Assembly: GCA_018648445.1 (NCBI GenBank)
Contig: JABGRG010000055.1
Coordinates: 1-24,069 of the forward strand
Source: Rhodospirillales bacterium
GTDB taxonomy: Bacteria; Pseudomonadota; Alphaproteobacteria; Rhodospirillales_A; JACZKS01
Reading direction: 5' to 3'
Length of the DNA stretch: 24,069 nucleotides
Shown: positions 7,743 through 15,438 of the stretch, in pieces
How positions within the stretch are numbered: the first letter of the stretch is position 1
Layout of the letters: each line of letters begins with the position of its first letter
The notes under the pieces: generated by a model
Database searches by the model: none
Seen by the model: the letters and a program-made list of their open reading frames with translations, nothing else
What the model was told of the DNA's origin: nothing
Made by a program: the position numbers and the translations under genes

Positions 7743-8713
7743 CAGGCACAATCCCTCCCAAAGGGTGCTATTGCGTGCTTGGTGCCAGTGGATTGGCGGG
7801 GTCTCATGCTCTAAAGGCTTTGTGCGATGTTCCAGGGGTTGAAGTCCGCGCTGTCTGTCACAGCCGTCCGCCCCGAATTGCAGGGAAAAACATCCAAGTG
7901 TTTCAGGCGGATTTGTCGGTTCCTTATCCATGCCCGGAAGCCTTCGAAGGTGCGGATTATGCTCTAATTTTTGCTGGGGTATTATCTACTTCTCCGGTCT
8001 TGGCGAGCGATCCCGTCAGCCCCGTGCTGGCCAACCTGCGTATCGCGGTAAATTGCCTGGAAGCCGCGTATCGGGCAGGTGTGGCGAAGTGCGTTTGGCT
8101 CAGTAGTACGACCGGATATCCCGCTGGGGACGAGACTCATTCAGAGGACCGCATGTTCCACGGTGATCCACCGGGAAATTGGTACGCGCTGGGTTGGATG
8201 ACGCGATATGTGGAAACCGTTTGCCGGGCTTTTTCCGAACGGTTTCCCCGCAAAATGCCGGTTATTGCTCTTCGTCCGACCATGATGTACGGCGAATTTG
8301 ATCATTTCGATGAGGAAACTGCGCATTTCCTGCCCTCTTTGGTGCGCCGCGTGGTAAATCGCGAAAGGCCAATCGAGGTGTGGGGAACGGGCGAACAAAC
8401 CAGGGATTTGATTTACGCGGGTGACGTAGTTGACGCGGCCTTTGCCGCAGTTGAGAAGCTGGACAGGCATGCCGCATTTAACGTTGCCTCCGGGAAAAGC
8501 CACTCGGTCAACGAGATTCTCAGGATGGTTTTAGAACTCGATCAGTATTCGGACTCCCAAGTCGTTCGCCGGGCCGACAAACCTACCTCGATTTCCCAGT
8601 GCAGCTTTTCGAACACCAAGGCGATGGTTGAAATTGACTTCAAACCATCGATATCCATCAGCGAAGGTCTGCGCAAGACTATCGAGTGGTATCGCAACGA
8701 TGTTGTAACGTGA
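7739..8713 (+). CDS. Extended SDR (NAD-dependent epimerase/dehydratase family) with non-canonical active site
   Basis: Protein of 324 residues with the nucleotide-binding motif GASGLAG at 15-21 and the WLSSTTGYP region. RPTMMYGEFD, WGTGEQTRDLIYAGDVVDA and FNVASGKSHSVNEIL place it with the GDP-fucose synthase/WcaG-like group of sugar-nucleotide SDRs. The usual YxxxK pair is not intact: the candidate Tyr is Y149 and position +4 is W153 (YALGWMTRYVE). The same GWMxRYxE pattern occurs in the paralogue at 14459-15433. Both proteins are 324 residues long, suggesting duplication. The GTG start overlaps the upstream stop (GTGA). A weak hairpin with a T run follows the stop. A 4-ketoreductase or epimerase role on a GDP-sugar is plausible but unproven. 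Confidence 0.8.
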   Translation: MTGTIPPKGCYCVLGASGLAGSHALKALCDVPGVEVRAVCHSRPPRIAGKNIQVFQADLSVPYPCPEAFEGADYALIFAGVLSTSPVLASDPVSPVLANLRIAVNCLEAAYRAGVAKCVWLSSTTGYPAGDETHSEDRMFHGDPPGNWYALGWMTRYVETVCRAFSERFPRKMPVIALRPTMMYGEFDHFDEETAHFLPSLVRRVVNRERPIEVWGTGEQTRDLIYAGDVVDAAFAAVEKLDRHAAFNVASGKSHSVNEILRMVLELDQYSDSQVVRRADKPTSISQCSFSNTKAMVEIDFKPSISISEGLRKTIEWYRNDVVT

Positions 8714-8720
8714 AGCAAAC

Positions 8721-8741
8721 GGCCGTCATCAGACGGTTTTT
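8721..8741 (+). terminator. Weak intrinsic terminator or attenuator candidate
   Basis: CCGTC, loop ATCA, GACGG and then TTTTT form a five-base-pair GC-rich stem, extendable by two G-T pairs, with a five-T tract. It sits in the 46-nt gap between the SDR and the first radical SAM gene. The stem is short, so partial read-through is likely. Confidence 0.4.
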
Positions 8742-8759
8742 GGATATTTGGAAAACTGA

Positions 8760-10061
8760 ATGACTTCTATCGGTATTGTTGTTCCGTCCTGGCACTATTG
8801 GGTTGATCCCCTAAAGCTCCAACCTCTTTGGGAACTCTATTACGCTACTCATTTGCGCAGGAACCTGTCGGATGTTGCTGTCGATGTTATTGATCTTCGG
8901 GAGCCTGAGTGCCGTGCCGAGAATTTCAAAATTCCACAGCGGAATATTTACGTCTACTGGGTCATGAAATCTGCAGATGCATTTGAGGTATATGGAATTA
9001 TCCAGCAGTTGCGTAACCTCTACCCGGACAGCGTTCACGTCGCAGGCGGTACCCATGTGGATCACATGCAGGCCGAATGCGCCGAGGTTTTTGACTGCAT
9101 CATGACTGGGACGGCCGAGGATATACTCATTCGGGCTATTAAGGATGTCGATGCGGGCAAACTTCGGCAAAGGTACATGTCCGACAATCGGCCCCATTTC
9201 AGCGATTTCGGCCACGCTGAGCGTGATTTTATCGAGCCGCATCGGGTGGTCAACGAAAAGCACTTCCAGAAATACGGGGGCGTTCCCGGGACAGGCGTTT
9301 ACTTCTCACGCGGCTGTAGTTTTCGCTGCAATTTCTGCGTTTACAACAATCCGCCAAAGTTTGAATATCGCCGCCCAGCGCAAATCACCGCCGAGATCGA
9401 ATACCTGAAGCGGGAATACGGGGTTCAGGGCGTTAATCTGCGTGACGAGGTGTGCATCCCCGTCAATGCCAAAGAGGCGGTCGCATATATCGAGGCGATT
9501 GGAAATGCGGGCGTCATTTGGCGCGGCCAATCCGTACCCCTGGGGATCGAGGAAATGGTCCGCTTGGCGGCCGAAAGCGGTCTCAAGGAAGTGGCATTGG
9601 GCTTGGAAAGCGTGGACTCTGACGATGTTATTACGCTGGCCAACAAACCGTCAAAAAGCATCGAAAACAACAAACGCTATATCGAACTTCTCAAAAAACA
9701 CGGGATCAAGGTGAAGGTCTGTCTGATTTTCGGGCTCCCCGGGGAATCAGTGCATGTCCTAGATAGGACGGTCCAGTTCCTTGAAGAGGTTCGACCCGAT
9801 TTCGTTGCCGTGTCTGGTTTCGATCCGGTTCCCGGATCCCCATTTTTCCGCGACCAAAAGAAATATGGCATTAAACACATTGATGATGACCTTTCAAAAC
9901 ACGCCCATCTGCTGTATCGGTTCGGCGATGACGAGGATGTCGGCTTGCCCTTCGAATACGAAAAAAACGCGCCCTGGGGCAAAAGCCTTTCACGCGAGGA
10001 AATCGCGGACAATATCCGGGCAATTCAAACCTACCTGCGCAACCACGATATGAGCTACTGA
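8760..10061 (+). CDS. B12-binding-type radical SAM protein
   Basis: Protein of 433 residues. The first 150 or so form a cobalamin-binding-like Rossmann domain (IGIVVPSWHYWVDP, VHVAGGTHVDH, CIMTGTAEDILI). It lacks the DxHxxG cobalt-ligand motif, as do many class B enzymes. The radical SAM core begins with the cluster motif CSFRCNFC (C186, C190, C193). It continues with VALGLESVDSDDV and KVKVCLIFGLPGES, the normal later strands of the barrel. Such enzymes methylate unactivated carbon or phosphorus, or catalyse rearrangements. In a sugar cluster C-methylation or an epimerisation-like step is likely (inference). ATG 8760 has GGA about eight bases upstream. It forms a block with the methyltransferase at 10110 and the radical SAM gene at 10912. 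Confidence 0.88.
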   Translation: MTSIGIVVPSWHYWVDPLKLQPLWELYYATHLRRNLSDVAVDVIDLREPECRAENFKIPQRNIYVYWVMKSADAFEVYGIIQQLRNLYPDSVHVAGGTHVDHMQAECAEVFDCIMTGTAEDILIRAIKDVDAGKLRQRYMSDNRPHFSDFGHAERDFIEPHRVVNEKHFQKYGGVPGTGVYFSRGCSFRCNFCVYNNPPKFEYRRPAQITAEIEYLKREYGVQGVNLRDEVCIPVNAKEAVAYIEAIGNAGVIWRGQSVPLGIEEMVRLAAESGLKEVALGLESVDSDDVITLANKPSKSIENNKRYIELLKKHGIKVKVCLIFGLPGESVHVLDRTVQFLEEVRPDFVAVSGFDPVPGSPFFRDQKKYGIKHIDDDLSKHAHLLYRFGDDEDVGLPFEYEKNAPWGKSLSREEIADNIRAIQTYLRNHDMSY

Positions 10062-10109
10062 CCAAGCCGAAATGCGATTGCGGCTGGAATTGACAGAGGA
10101 CCAACCAAG

Positions 10110-10862
10110 ATGGAACCCACCGGCATCATTACTTATGCCTCAAAATCTGAAGACGACAACAGGGGAAAAATGGCGGAACTCTTGAAAAGAGCGCCAATCC
10201 CTCAAGAACAATTACTTTCCAATATCGGTCTTTTCATTGAGTCAAAAAATCTTGCGCGGATATTGTTGATGGATCATCTGTTCCGCCAGATTGTCGATGT
10301 CCACGGTTGCGTGATGGAGTTCGGGACCCGTTGGGGTCAAAACGTCGCGCTGTTTTCAGCACTAAGGGGGATTTACGACCCCTTCAACCGCCATCGCCCA
10401 ATCGTCGCTTTTGATACGTTTGCTGGCTTCCCCAGGGTCGTTCCCGAGGATGGTGACCATGAAATGATGGAAGTTGGCAGCTTAAGCGTTTCGGAAGATT
10501 ATGAAGAATTTCTGGGCGAAGTTCTGACCACCCACGAAGCGTTGAATCCGCTTAGTCACATCAAAAAATTCGAAATCAGAAAGGGTGATGCCTCGATCGA
10601 AGTACCGAAATATATCGAAGATCATCCCGAAACGATAATCGCGCTCGCTTTTCTCGATTTCGATATTTTCGAACCGACGAAGAATATTCTTGAAGCAATA
10701 GCCCCGCGGTTAACCAAGGGCAGCGTCGTCGCCTTCGACGAATTGAACGACCCGGACGCGCCGGGCGAGACCCTGGCGGTGATGGAAACACTGGGCTTGC
10801 GCAATATTCGATTGAAGAAGTACCCGCATGCGTCGCGGGTCTCGTATTTCGTTGTTGAATAG
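10110..10862 (+). CDS. TylF/MycF-like SAM-dependent O-methyltransferase
   Basis: Protein of 250 residues. It has the TylF-family pattern: VMEFGTRWGQNVALFSAL as the SAM-binding loop, VAFDTFAGFP, and the metal-site region LAFLDFDIFEPTKNILEAI. SVVAFDELNDPDAPGET follows, in place of the DDY region of macrocin O-methyltransferase. Family members are metal-dependent and methylate sugar hydroxyls (macrocin 3'''-O-methylation is the type reaction). This supports methylation of the sugar or glycan made here. AGAGGA precedes ATG 10110 at a longish distance. It sits 48 nt after one radical SAM gene and 49 nt before the other, so the three probably act on one substrate. Confidence 0.82.
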   Translation: MEPTGIITYASKSEDDNRGKMAELLKRAPIPQEQLLSNIGLFIESKNLARILLMDHLFRQIVDVHGCVMEFGTRWGQNVALFSALRGIYDPFNRHRPIVAFDTFAGFPRVVPEDGDHEMMEVGSLSVSEDYEEFLGEVLTTHEALNPLSHIKKFEIRKGDASIEVPKYIEDHPETIIALAFLDFDIFEPTKNILEAIAPRLTKGSVVAFDELNDPDAPGETLAVMETLGLRNIRLKKYPHASRVSYFVVE

Positions 10863-10911
10863 ATGGATCGTGGCTGCTCCTAATTCATGACAGTAAACGT
10901 TTGAACCGAGA

Positions 10912-12894
10912 ATGAACTCTTCGCCGCAACACATCATTGGCCTTGCCCAAATCAACAACAGCTTCTCCGGCGCAACCTATTTGCCATATGCCGCAGGACT
11001 GATGGAGGCTTATGTCGAAAAACATGCTGCGGCCCCGGAGCGCTATCGTTTTCTTCCTCCGCTTTTCAAAAGAATTCCATTGGAAGAAGGGATCGAGAAG
11101 TTCGGCGAAGCGGATGTCGTTGGGTTCAGCCTCTATGTATGGAATGAGCGAATTTCTCTTGCCATACTTGAGGGGATAAAGGCGCAAAACCCGAATGTTC
11201 TGACAATTTGTGGCGGGCCGCAGGTTCCGGACCGCGCCGAAAAATTTCTGCGGGACAACCCGTTTGTTGATGTTGTTGTCCATGGGGAGGGCGAACGGGT
11301 TTTTTTGGAAATCCTTGAAAACCTGGATGAGCAGGATTGGAGCGGTGTTTGCGGAGTTAGTTTTCTTGATGACGAAGGATCATTTGTTACCCATCCAAAG
11401 GGTGAGCGTATCCGGACCCTGGAAGAAATCCCGTCTCCTTACCTAACCGGGGTATTTGATGAATTGATGGCTGCCAACGCGGATGGTGAGTGGTTGATTC
11501 TGTGGGAAACCAACCGTGGATGTCCATTTCAATGCACGTTTTGCGACTGGGGGTCGGCAACCCAAACAAAGGTCTTTCAGTTCGGAATGGATCGTCTGCA
11601 GGCCGAGATGAATTGGTTTTCAGATCACCGGATAGAGTTCATCTTTTGTTGTGATGCCAATTTCGGCATCCTTGCCCGCGATATCGAAATTACCCAATTT
11701 GCCGTGGAGACGAAGGAGCGAACTGGGTATCCCCATGCGTTGTCGGTTCAGAACACCAAAAACGCTACCGACAGGGCCTATACAGTCCAGAAGATATTGG
11801 CGGACGCGGGCCTGAACAAGGGTGTGACGCTTTCCATGCAGACATTGGATCCGGTCACGCTGGAAAATATCAAGCGCCAGAACATATCGCTCGACACCTA
11901 CGAAATCCTGCAATCCAGGTTCACCGAAAATGGGGTTCCAACCTATTCGGACCTTATCTTGGGTCTTCCCGGCGAGACCTATGATTCTTTCGCCGATGCC
12001 GTTTCAACCCTTATTGAAAATGGTCAGCACAACCGTATTCAATTCAATAATTTGTCGGTTCTCCCCAATGCCGAAATGGGCGACCCCGCGTACTTAAGAA
12101 AATACGGTATGGTGCTTGTCGAAACCAAAATTCTGAATATGCACGGGGCGCGGGATATCGCAAAATGGGATGTCGATGAAACCCAGCAATTAGTTGTGGC
12201 GACAACGGCGATGCCGATGCCTGATTGGCGGCGTTCAAGGGCGTTTGGGTGGATGACAGCGCTTCTCCACTTCAACAAATTGATACAGATACCGCTTATC
12301 CTTCTACATGAGATTGCCGGCGTCTCCTACCGCGATGCGATTGAAGCATTTATGTCTGTCAACGGCGAACGCTTCCCCGTAACCGCCGAAATTCGCGACT
12401 ATTTTCTTGATCGGGCACAAGTCATTCAGGAAGGCGGTCCAGAGTATGAGTTCTCGGAGGAGTGGTTGGGAATTTGGTGGCCGCACGACGAGTTTATTTT
12501 CATCCAACTGGCCGTGAATAATCGCCTCGAAGCCTTCTTCGATGAGGCATTTGAGATTATGGAAGAAATGGTTGAGCAAGGTAACAATCAGTTTGTGACC
12601 TCCATCCTGGGCGAGGCACTCTTGTTAAATCGTGAATTTTTGAAACTGCCATATCAGCCTGAGGATATGGAAATTGACCTGCACCACAATATCCTCGATC
12701 TTTATCAAGGCGTGCTTCGCGGAAAGAGGGAACCGTTAAAGGAGGCTCGTTCGCAGATTCGGATCGAAAGGTCTAAAGAAGCCTGGAACTCATGGGAAGA
12801 ATGGTGTCGCCAGGTTGTCTGGTTCGGCAACAAAAAGGGAGCCTATCTTTACGGTAGTCACGCCCTGAAAAAATACTACGCGGGTCATCACTGA
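10912..12894 (+). CDS. Large B12-binding-type radical SAM protein with long C-terminal extension
   Basis: Protein of 660 residues. Residues 1 to about 165 resemble a cobalamin-binding domain (LTICGGPQVPD, VDVVVHGEGERVFLEIL). The radical SAM core starts with NRGCPFQCTFCDWG (C204, C208, C211) and runs to YSDLILGLPGETYDSF and NNLSVLPNAEMGDP near residue 390. The last 230 residues or so (many Trp and acidic residues, FGNKKGAYLYGSHALKKYY at the end) match no domain I recognise. Proteins of this general layout occur in antibiotic and glycan clusters, often as C-methyltransferases. The reaction here is unknown. It is not a copy of the 433-residue enzyme at 8760; the motif context (CDWG against CVYN) differs, so the two probably perform different steps. 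Confidence 0.87.
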   Translation: MNSSPQHIIGLAQINNSFSGATYLPYAAGLMEAYVEKHAAAPERYRFLPPLFKRIPLEEGIEKFGEADVVGFSLYVWNERISLAILEGIKAQNPNVLTICGGPQVPDRAEKFLRDNPFVDVVVHGEGERVFLEILENLDEQDWSGVCGVSFLDDEGSFVTHPKGERIRTLEEIPSPYLTGVFDELMAANADGEWLILWETNRGCPFQCTFCDWGSATQTKVFQFGMDRLQAEMNWFSDHRIEFIFCCDANFGILARDIEITQFAVETKERTGYPHALSVQNTKNATDRAYTVQKILADAGLNKGVTLSMQTLDPVTLENIKRQNISLDTYEILQSRFTENGVPTYSDLILGLPGETYDSFADAVSTLIENGQHNRIQFNNLSVLPNAEMGDPAYLRKYGMVLVETKILNMHGARDIAKWDVDETQQLVVATTAMPMPDWRRSRAFGWMTALLHFNKLIQIPLILLHEIAGVSYRDAIEAFMSVNGERFPVTAEIRDYFLDRAQVIQEGGPEYEFSEEWLGIWWPHDEFIFIQLAVNNRLEAFFDEAFEIMEEMVEQGNNQFVTSILGEALLLNREFLKLPYQPEDMEIDLHHNILDLYQGVLRGKREPLKEARSQIRIERSKEAWNSWEEWCRQVVWFGNKKGAYLYGSHALKKYYAGHH

Positions 12895-12949
12895 CCTGCA
12901 AGTTCCAGCCGACCCTCTAAACACCCTTCAATAAAGCGAAGTCTGATCA

Positions 12950-13939
12950 ATGAACTACCGTCGACTTGGTCAATCGGGACTATCTGTCTCGGAGATCGGT
13001 TTTGGGGCCTGGGGAATTGGGGGGCTGACCCCGGGTGCAACGTCTTATGGCCAGACGGATGACGACGAATCGCGTCGTACACTGCTGATGGCTATGGATG
13101 AGGGAATTAACTTCTTCGATACATCACCCGCATATGGCGCGGGCCACAGCGAAACCCTTATTGGCCAAACCCTGGCAAGTAGGCGAGAAAAGATCGTTGT
13201 CGCCACAAAAGGCGGATGCGAGAACTTCAGCCAAGGGATTGATTTCTCGTCGGCTGCATTGAAGCGCTCGTTGGAGCGAAGCTTGTGGCGCCTACGAACC
13301 GATTACGTGGATTTGTTTCAACTGCACAGCCCGCCTGTGCAGGTTATTCGTGAATCGGATGAATTGAAGCGGCTGGTTGAAGACTGGCTGAGCGAAGGCC
13401 AAATTCGAGCCTTCGGAGTTTCCGTAGAATCTCCGGAAGATGGTTTGCTGGCGCTGCAGCACTTGAGCGTCGATGCTTTACAGGTGAATTTTAATTTGGT
13501 CGATCAAAGGGCGCTTGAATGTGGCTTGTTCGAGGCGGCAGCGGAGAAGGGCGTATCGATCATTGCCCGCACACCGCTTTGTTTTGGTTTTCTTTCGGGA
13601 AACATCGGCGAGGATCAGAAGTTCGATCACTCGGACCAGCGTAGTCGCTGGTCGCGCGAACAAGTTACCGTTTGGGCTAGGGCTATAGAAACTTTTTCGA
13701 CGGGGACGGATGATCAAGAGGCACGATCATCGGCCCAACTCGCACTGGCCTTTTGCCTGGCATTTGATCAGGTTGCGACAGTAATTCCGGGAATGATGAA
13801 TGAAACTGAAGTGTGCGAAAATGCCGCCGCCGCTAGGCTGGGCAAACTTTCCGCCCATCACATGACCGAATTGCGCCGGATATACACTAAAAACGAGTTC
13901 TTCGTCGCATCGGATAAACCCAAGGCCGAAATGCAGTGA
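12950..13939 (+). CDS. Aldo/keto reductase
   Basis: Protein of 329 residues, the usual size for the family. The complete tetrad is D57, Y62, K87 and H126 (FFDTSPAYGAGHSE, VVATKGG, LFQLHSP). The N-terminal MNYRRLGQSGLSVSEIGFGAW is the common AKR start, and VATVIPGMMNE near the C-terminus matches the NADPH-binding region. It would reduce a carbonyl on a sugar or a small precursor. Unlike the AKR at 6612, it has no extra C-terminal domain. The gap before it is 55 nt with no clear hairpin. Its stop overlaps the following start (GTGA), coupling it to the epimerase gene, so a keto-sugar produced by the 4,6-dehydratase may be handled by both (inference). Confidence 0.88.
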   Translation: MNYRRLGQSGLSVSEIGFGAWGIGGLTPGATSYGQTDDDESRRTLLMAMDEGINFFDTSPAYGAGHSETLIGQTLASRREKIVVATKGGCENFSQGIDFSSAALKRSLERSLWRLRTDYVDLFQLHSPPVQVIRESDELKRLVEDWLSEGQIRAFGVSVESPEDGLLALQHLSVDALQVNFNLVDQRALECGLFEAAAEKGVSIIARTPLCFGFLSGNIGEDQKFDHSDQRSRWSREQVTVWARAIETFSTGTDDQEARSSAQLALAFCLAFDQVATVIPGMMNETEVCENAAAARLGKLSAHHMTELRRIYTKNEFFVASDKPKAEMQ

Positions 13940-14466
13940 GTGCTATGTCATTGAATGTCAGCGAGTCAAAATTAAGTCAGGTTTGGATAGTTAATCCGCC
14001 GACCAATTTCGAGGATTTTCGCGGATCCTACGTAGAGCTCTACAACGAGTCCCTATATCGGGAGGCCGGAATTGAGGTCGATTTCATCCAGGACGATATT
14101 TCAACCTCCAGCCGCCACGTTCTTCGTGGAATTCATGGCGATAGAGAAACCTGGAAACTAATCTCTTGCCTTTACGGTAAATTCTATCTTGTCGTTGTCG
14201 ATATGGATGAGGCATCACCAACTTACCGACAATGGGAAGGTTTCACGTTGTCGGACACCAATCGCCTGCAGGTTTTGGTCCCACCCAAGCATGGAAATGG
14301 CCATGTTGTCTTGAGCGATACGGCAATTTTTCATTACAAGCAAAACACGCTTTATGACCGTTCCGGTCAGTTCACGATTTTGTGGAACGATCCCGCTTTT
14401 GGCATATGGTGGCCCGTCAAAAATCCTATATTGTCGCAGCGTGACGACGGCACCGAAGATGCTTGA
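13936..14466 (+). CDS. RmlC-like sugar-nucleotide 3,5-epimerase, heptose-epimerase type
   Basis: Protein of 176 residues with the cupin fold of dTDP-4-dehydrorhamnose 3,5-epimerase. HVLRGIHGDRETWKLISCL carries the catalytic His and a downstream Lys. VVVDMDEASPTY, VLVPPKHGNGHVVLSD and ILWNDPAFGIWWP complete the pattern. RmlC proper has RGLHYQ; RGIHGD and the ending NPILSQRD resemble, from memory, the Campylobacter GDP-6-deoxy-4-keto-heptose C3/C5 epimerases (MlghB/DdahB group). It would therefore epimerise the product of the dehydratase encoded at 1249 (inference). GTG 13936 overlaps the upstream stop; ATG 13945 is an alternative start three codons in. The end overlaps the next gene by eight bases. 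Confidence 0.87.
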   Translation: MSAMSLNVSESKLSQVWIVNPPTNFEDFRGSYVELYNESLYREAGIEVDFIQDDISTSSRHVLRGIHGDRETWKLISCLYGKFYLVVVDMDEASPTYRQWEGFTLSDTNRLQVLVPPKHGNGHVVLSDTAIFHYKQNTLYDRSGQFTILWNDPAFGIWWPVKNPILSQRDDGTEDA

Positions 14467-15433
14467 CGGTTCAAAAATCCTGGTTGCCGGTGGCAGCGGT
14501 TTCATCGGACAGAACCTTGTCCGTCGGCTCTCCGCGGATGGACATTCGGTTCGCGCGACATTCAATTCCCACCGACCGCACGACCCGCCGAAAGGGGTGG
14601 AATTTATACAGGCGGATTTGCGCAATTCCGCAGAATGCGAAAAAGCGGTTGCGGGCATGGACATCGTATTCATGTGCGCGGCGGTCACATCGGGTGCAGC
14701 GGTCATTCGCGGAACACCGCTCGCCCATGTTACGCCGAACGTTGTGATGAATACTCAAATCCTTGAAGCCGCTCACCGGGCCAGCATTCAGAGATTTGTT
14801 TTTCTGAGTACCGGATGCGTCTACCCGCAGGGTGGCGATCATGAATTTTGTGAGTCTGAAGTATTGGATGGGCCGCCGCCTGATTGCTACTTCGCCGCCG
14901 GGTGGATGAAGCGTTACGGGGAAATCCTCTGTCGCACTTATGCGGAAAAAGTCTCGCACGGAATGAACTGCACGGTGGTTCGGCCCGCCAATATATACGG
15001 TCCCGGCGATAAATTTAATTTCCAGACTTCCCACGTAACAGCAGCCCTGATCCGAAAAGTCTTGGAACGCAAGGTGCCTGTCGAGGTATGGGGAAACGGG
15101 GAGGATATTCGAGATGTCATCTATATAGATGACTTCATTGACGGTCTTATCGCGGCGGCCAGACACCCGGCATCATATTTCGAGGTGAATATCGCCAGCG
15201 GACGCGGGTATTCGGTTGACGAAATTCTTCGAACCGCGATCGAAGTCGATCGCTTCACCGACGTGGATATCCGTTTTTGCCCGGACAAGCCGAGCACCGT
15301 TTCGTCATTACGTTTTGATACAACGATTGCAAAACGTGAACTTGGCTTCGAGGCCCGCGTTTCTCTTGACGACGGCATTGGCCGAACGCTCGCCTGGTTG
15401 CGCCGAACGCCCAAAGCCGTATGGGATCGATAA
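14459..15433 (+). CDS. Extended SDR with non-canonical active site, paralogue of the SDR at 7739
   Basis: Protein of 324 residues from ATG 14459, which overlaps the epimerase gene by eight bases. Motifs are ILVAGGSGFIGQNL for NAD(P) binding, FLSTGCVYPQGG, VVRPANIYGPGDKFN, VWGNGEDIRDVIYIDDFIDG and NIASGRGYSVDEIL. This is the GDP-fucose synthase/UDP-glucose 4-epimerase-like fold. Near the catalytic site the sequence is CYFAAGWMKRYGEILC: Y144 has Gly at +4 and Lys only at +7. Aligned on GWM with the paralogue at 7739, the catalytic Tyr column is Phe. An earlier in-frame ATG at 14354 lies inside the epimerase gene and adds only unrelated residues. It is likely the C4-reductase or epimerase step of the same pathway (inference). 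Confidence 0.82.
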   Translation: MLDGSKILVAGGSGFIGQNLVRRLSADGHSVRATFNSHRPHDPPKGVEFIQADLRNSAECEKAVAGMDIVFMCAAVTSGAAVIRGTPLAHVTPNVVMNTQILEAAHRASIQRFVFLSTGCVYPQGGDHEFCESEVLDGPPPDCYFAAGWMKRYGEILCRTYAEKVSHGMNCTVVRPANIYGPGDKFNFQTSHVTAALIRKVLERKVPVEVWGNGEDIRDVIYIDDFIDGLIAAARHPASYFEVNIASGRGYSVDEILRTAIEVDRFTDVDIRFCPDKPSTVSSLRFDTTIAKRELGFEARVSLDDGIGRTLAWLRRTPKAVWDR

Positions 15434-15438
15434 ACCCG

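Noticed and set aside
8760..9260. Loss of cobalamin binding inferred from the missing DxHxxG motif in the first radical SAM protein
   Set aside because: Many class B radical SAM enzymes bind cobalamin without that motif, so its absence is not evidence of loss.
14471..15166. Long minus-strand open frame of 231 codons opposite the second SDR
   Set aside because: It lies wholly antisense to a gene with clear SDR motifs, and its translation shows no recognisable domain or ribosome site.
15434..15438. Bidirectional terminator between the converging SDR and guanylyltransferase genes
   Set aside because: Only five bases separate the stops, and I find no GC-rich hairpin with T runs in the adjoining ends.
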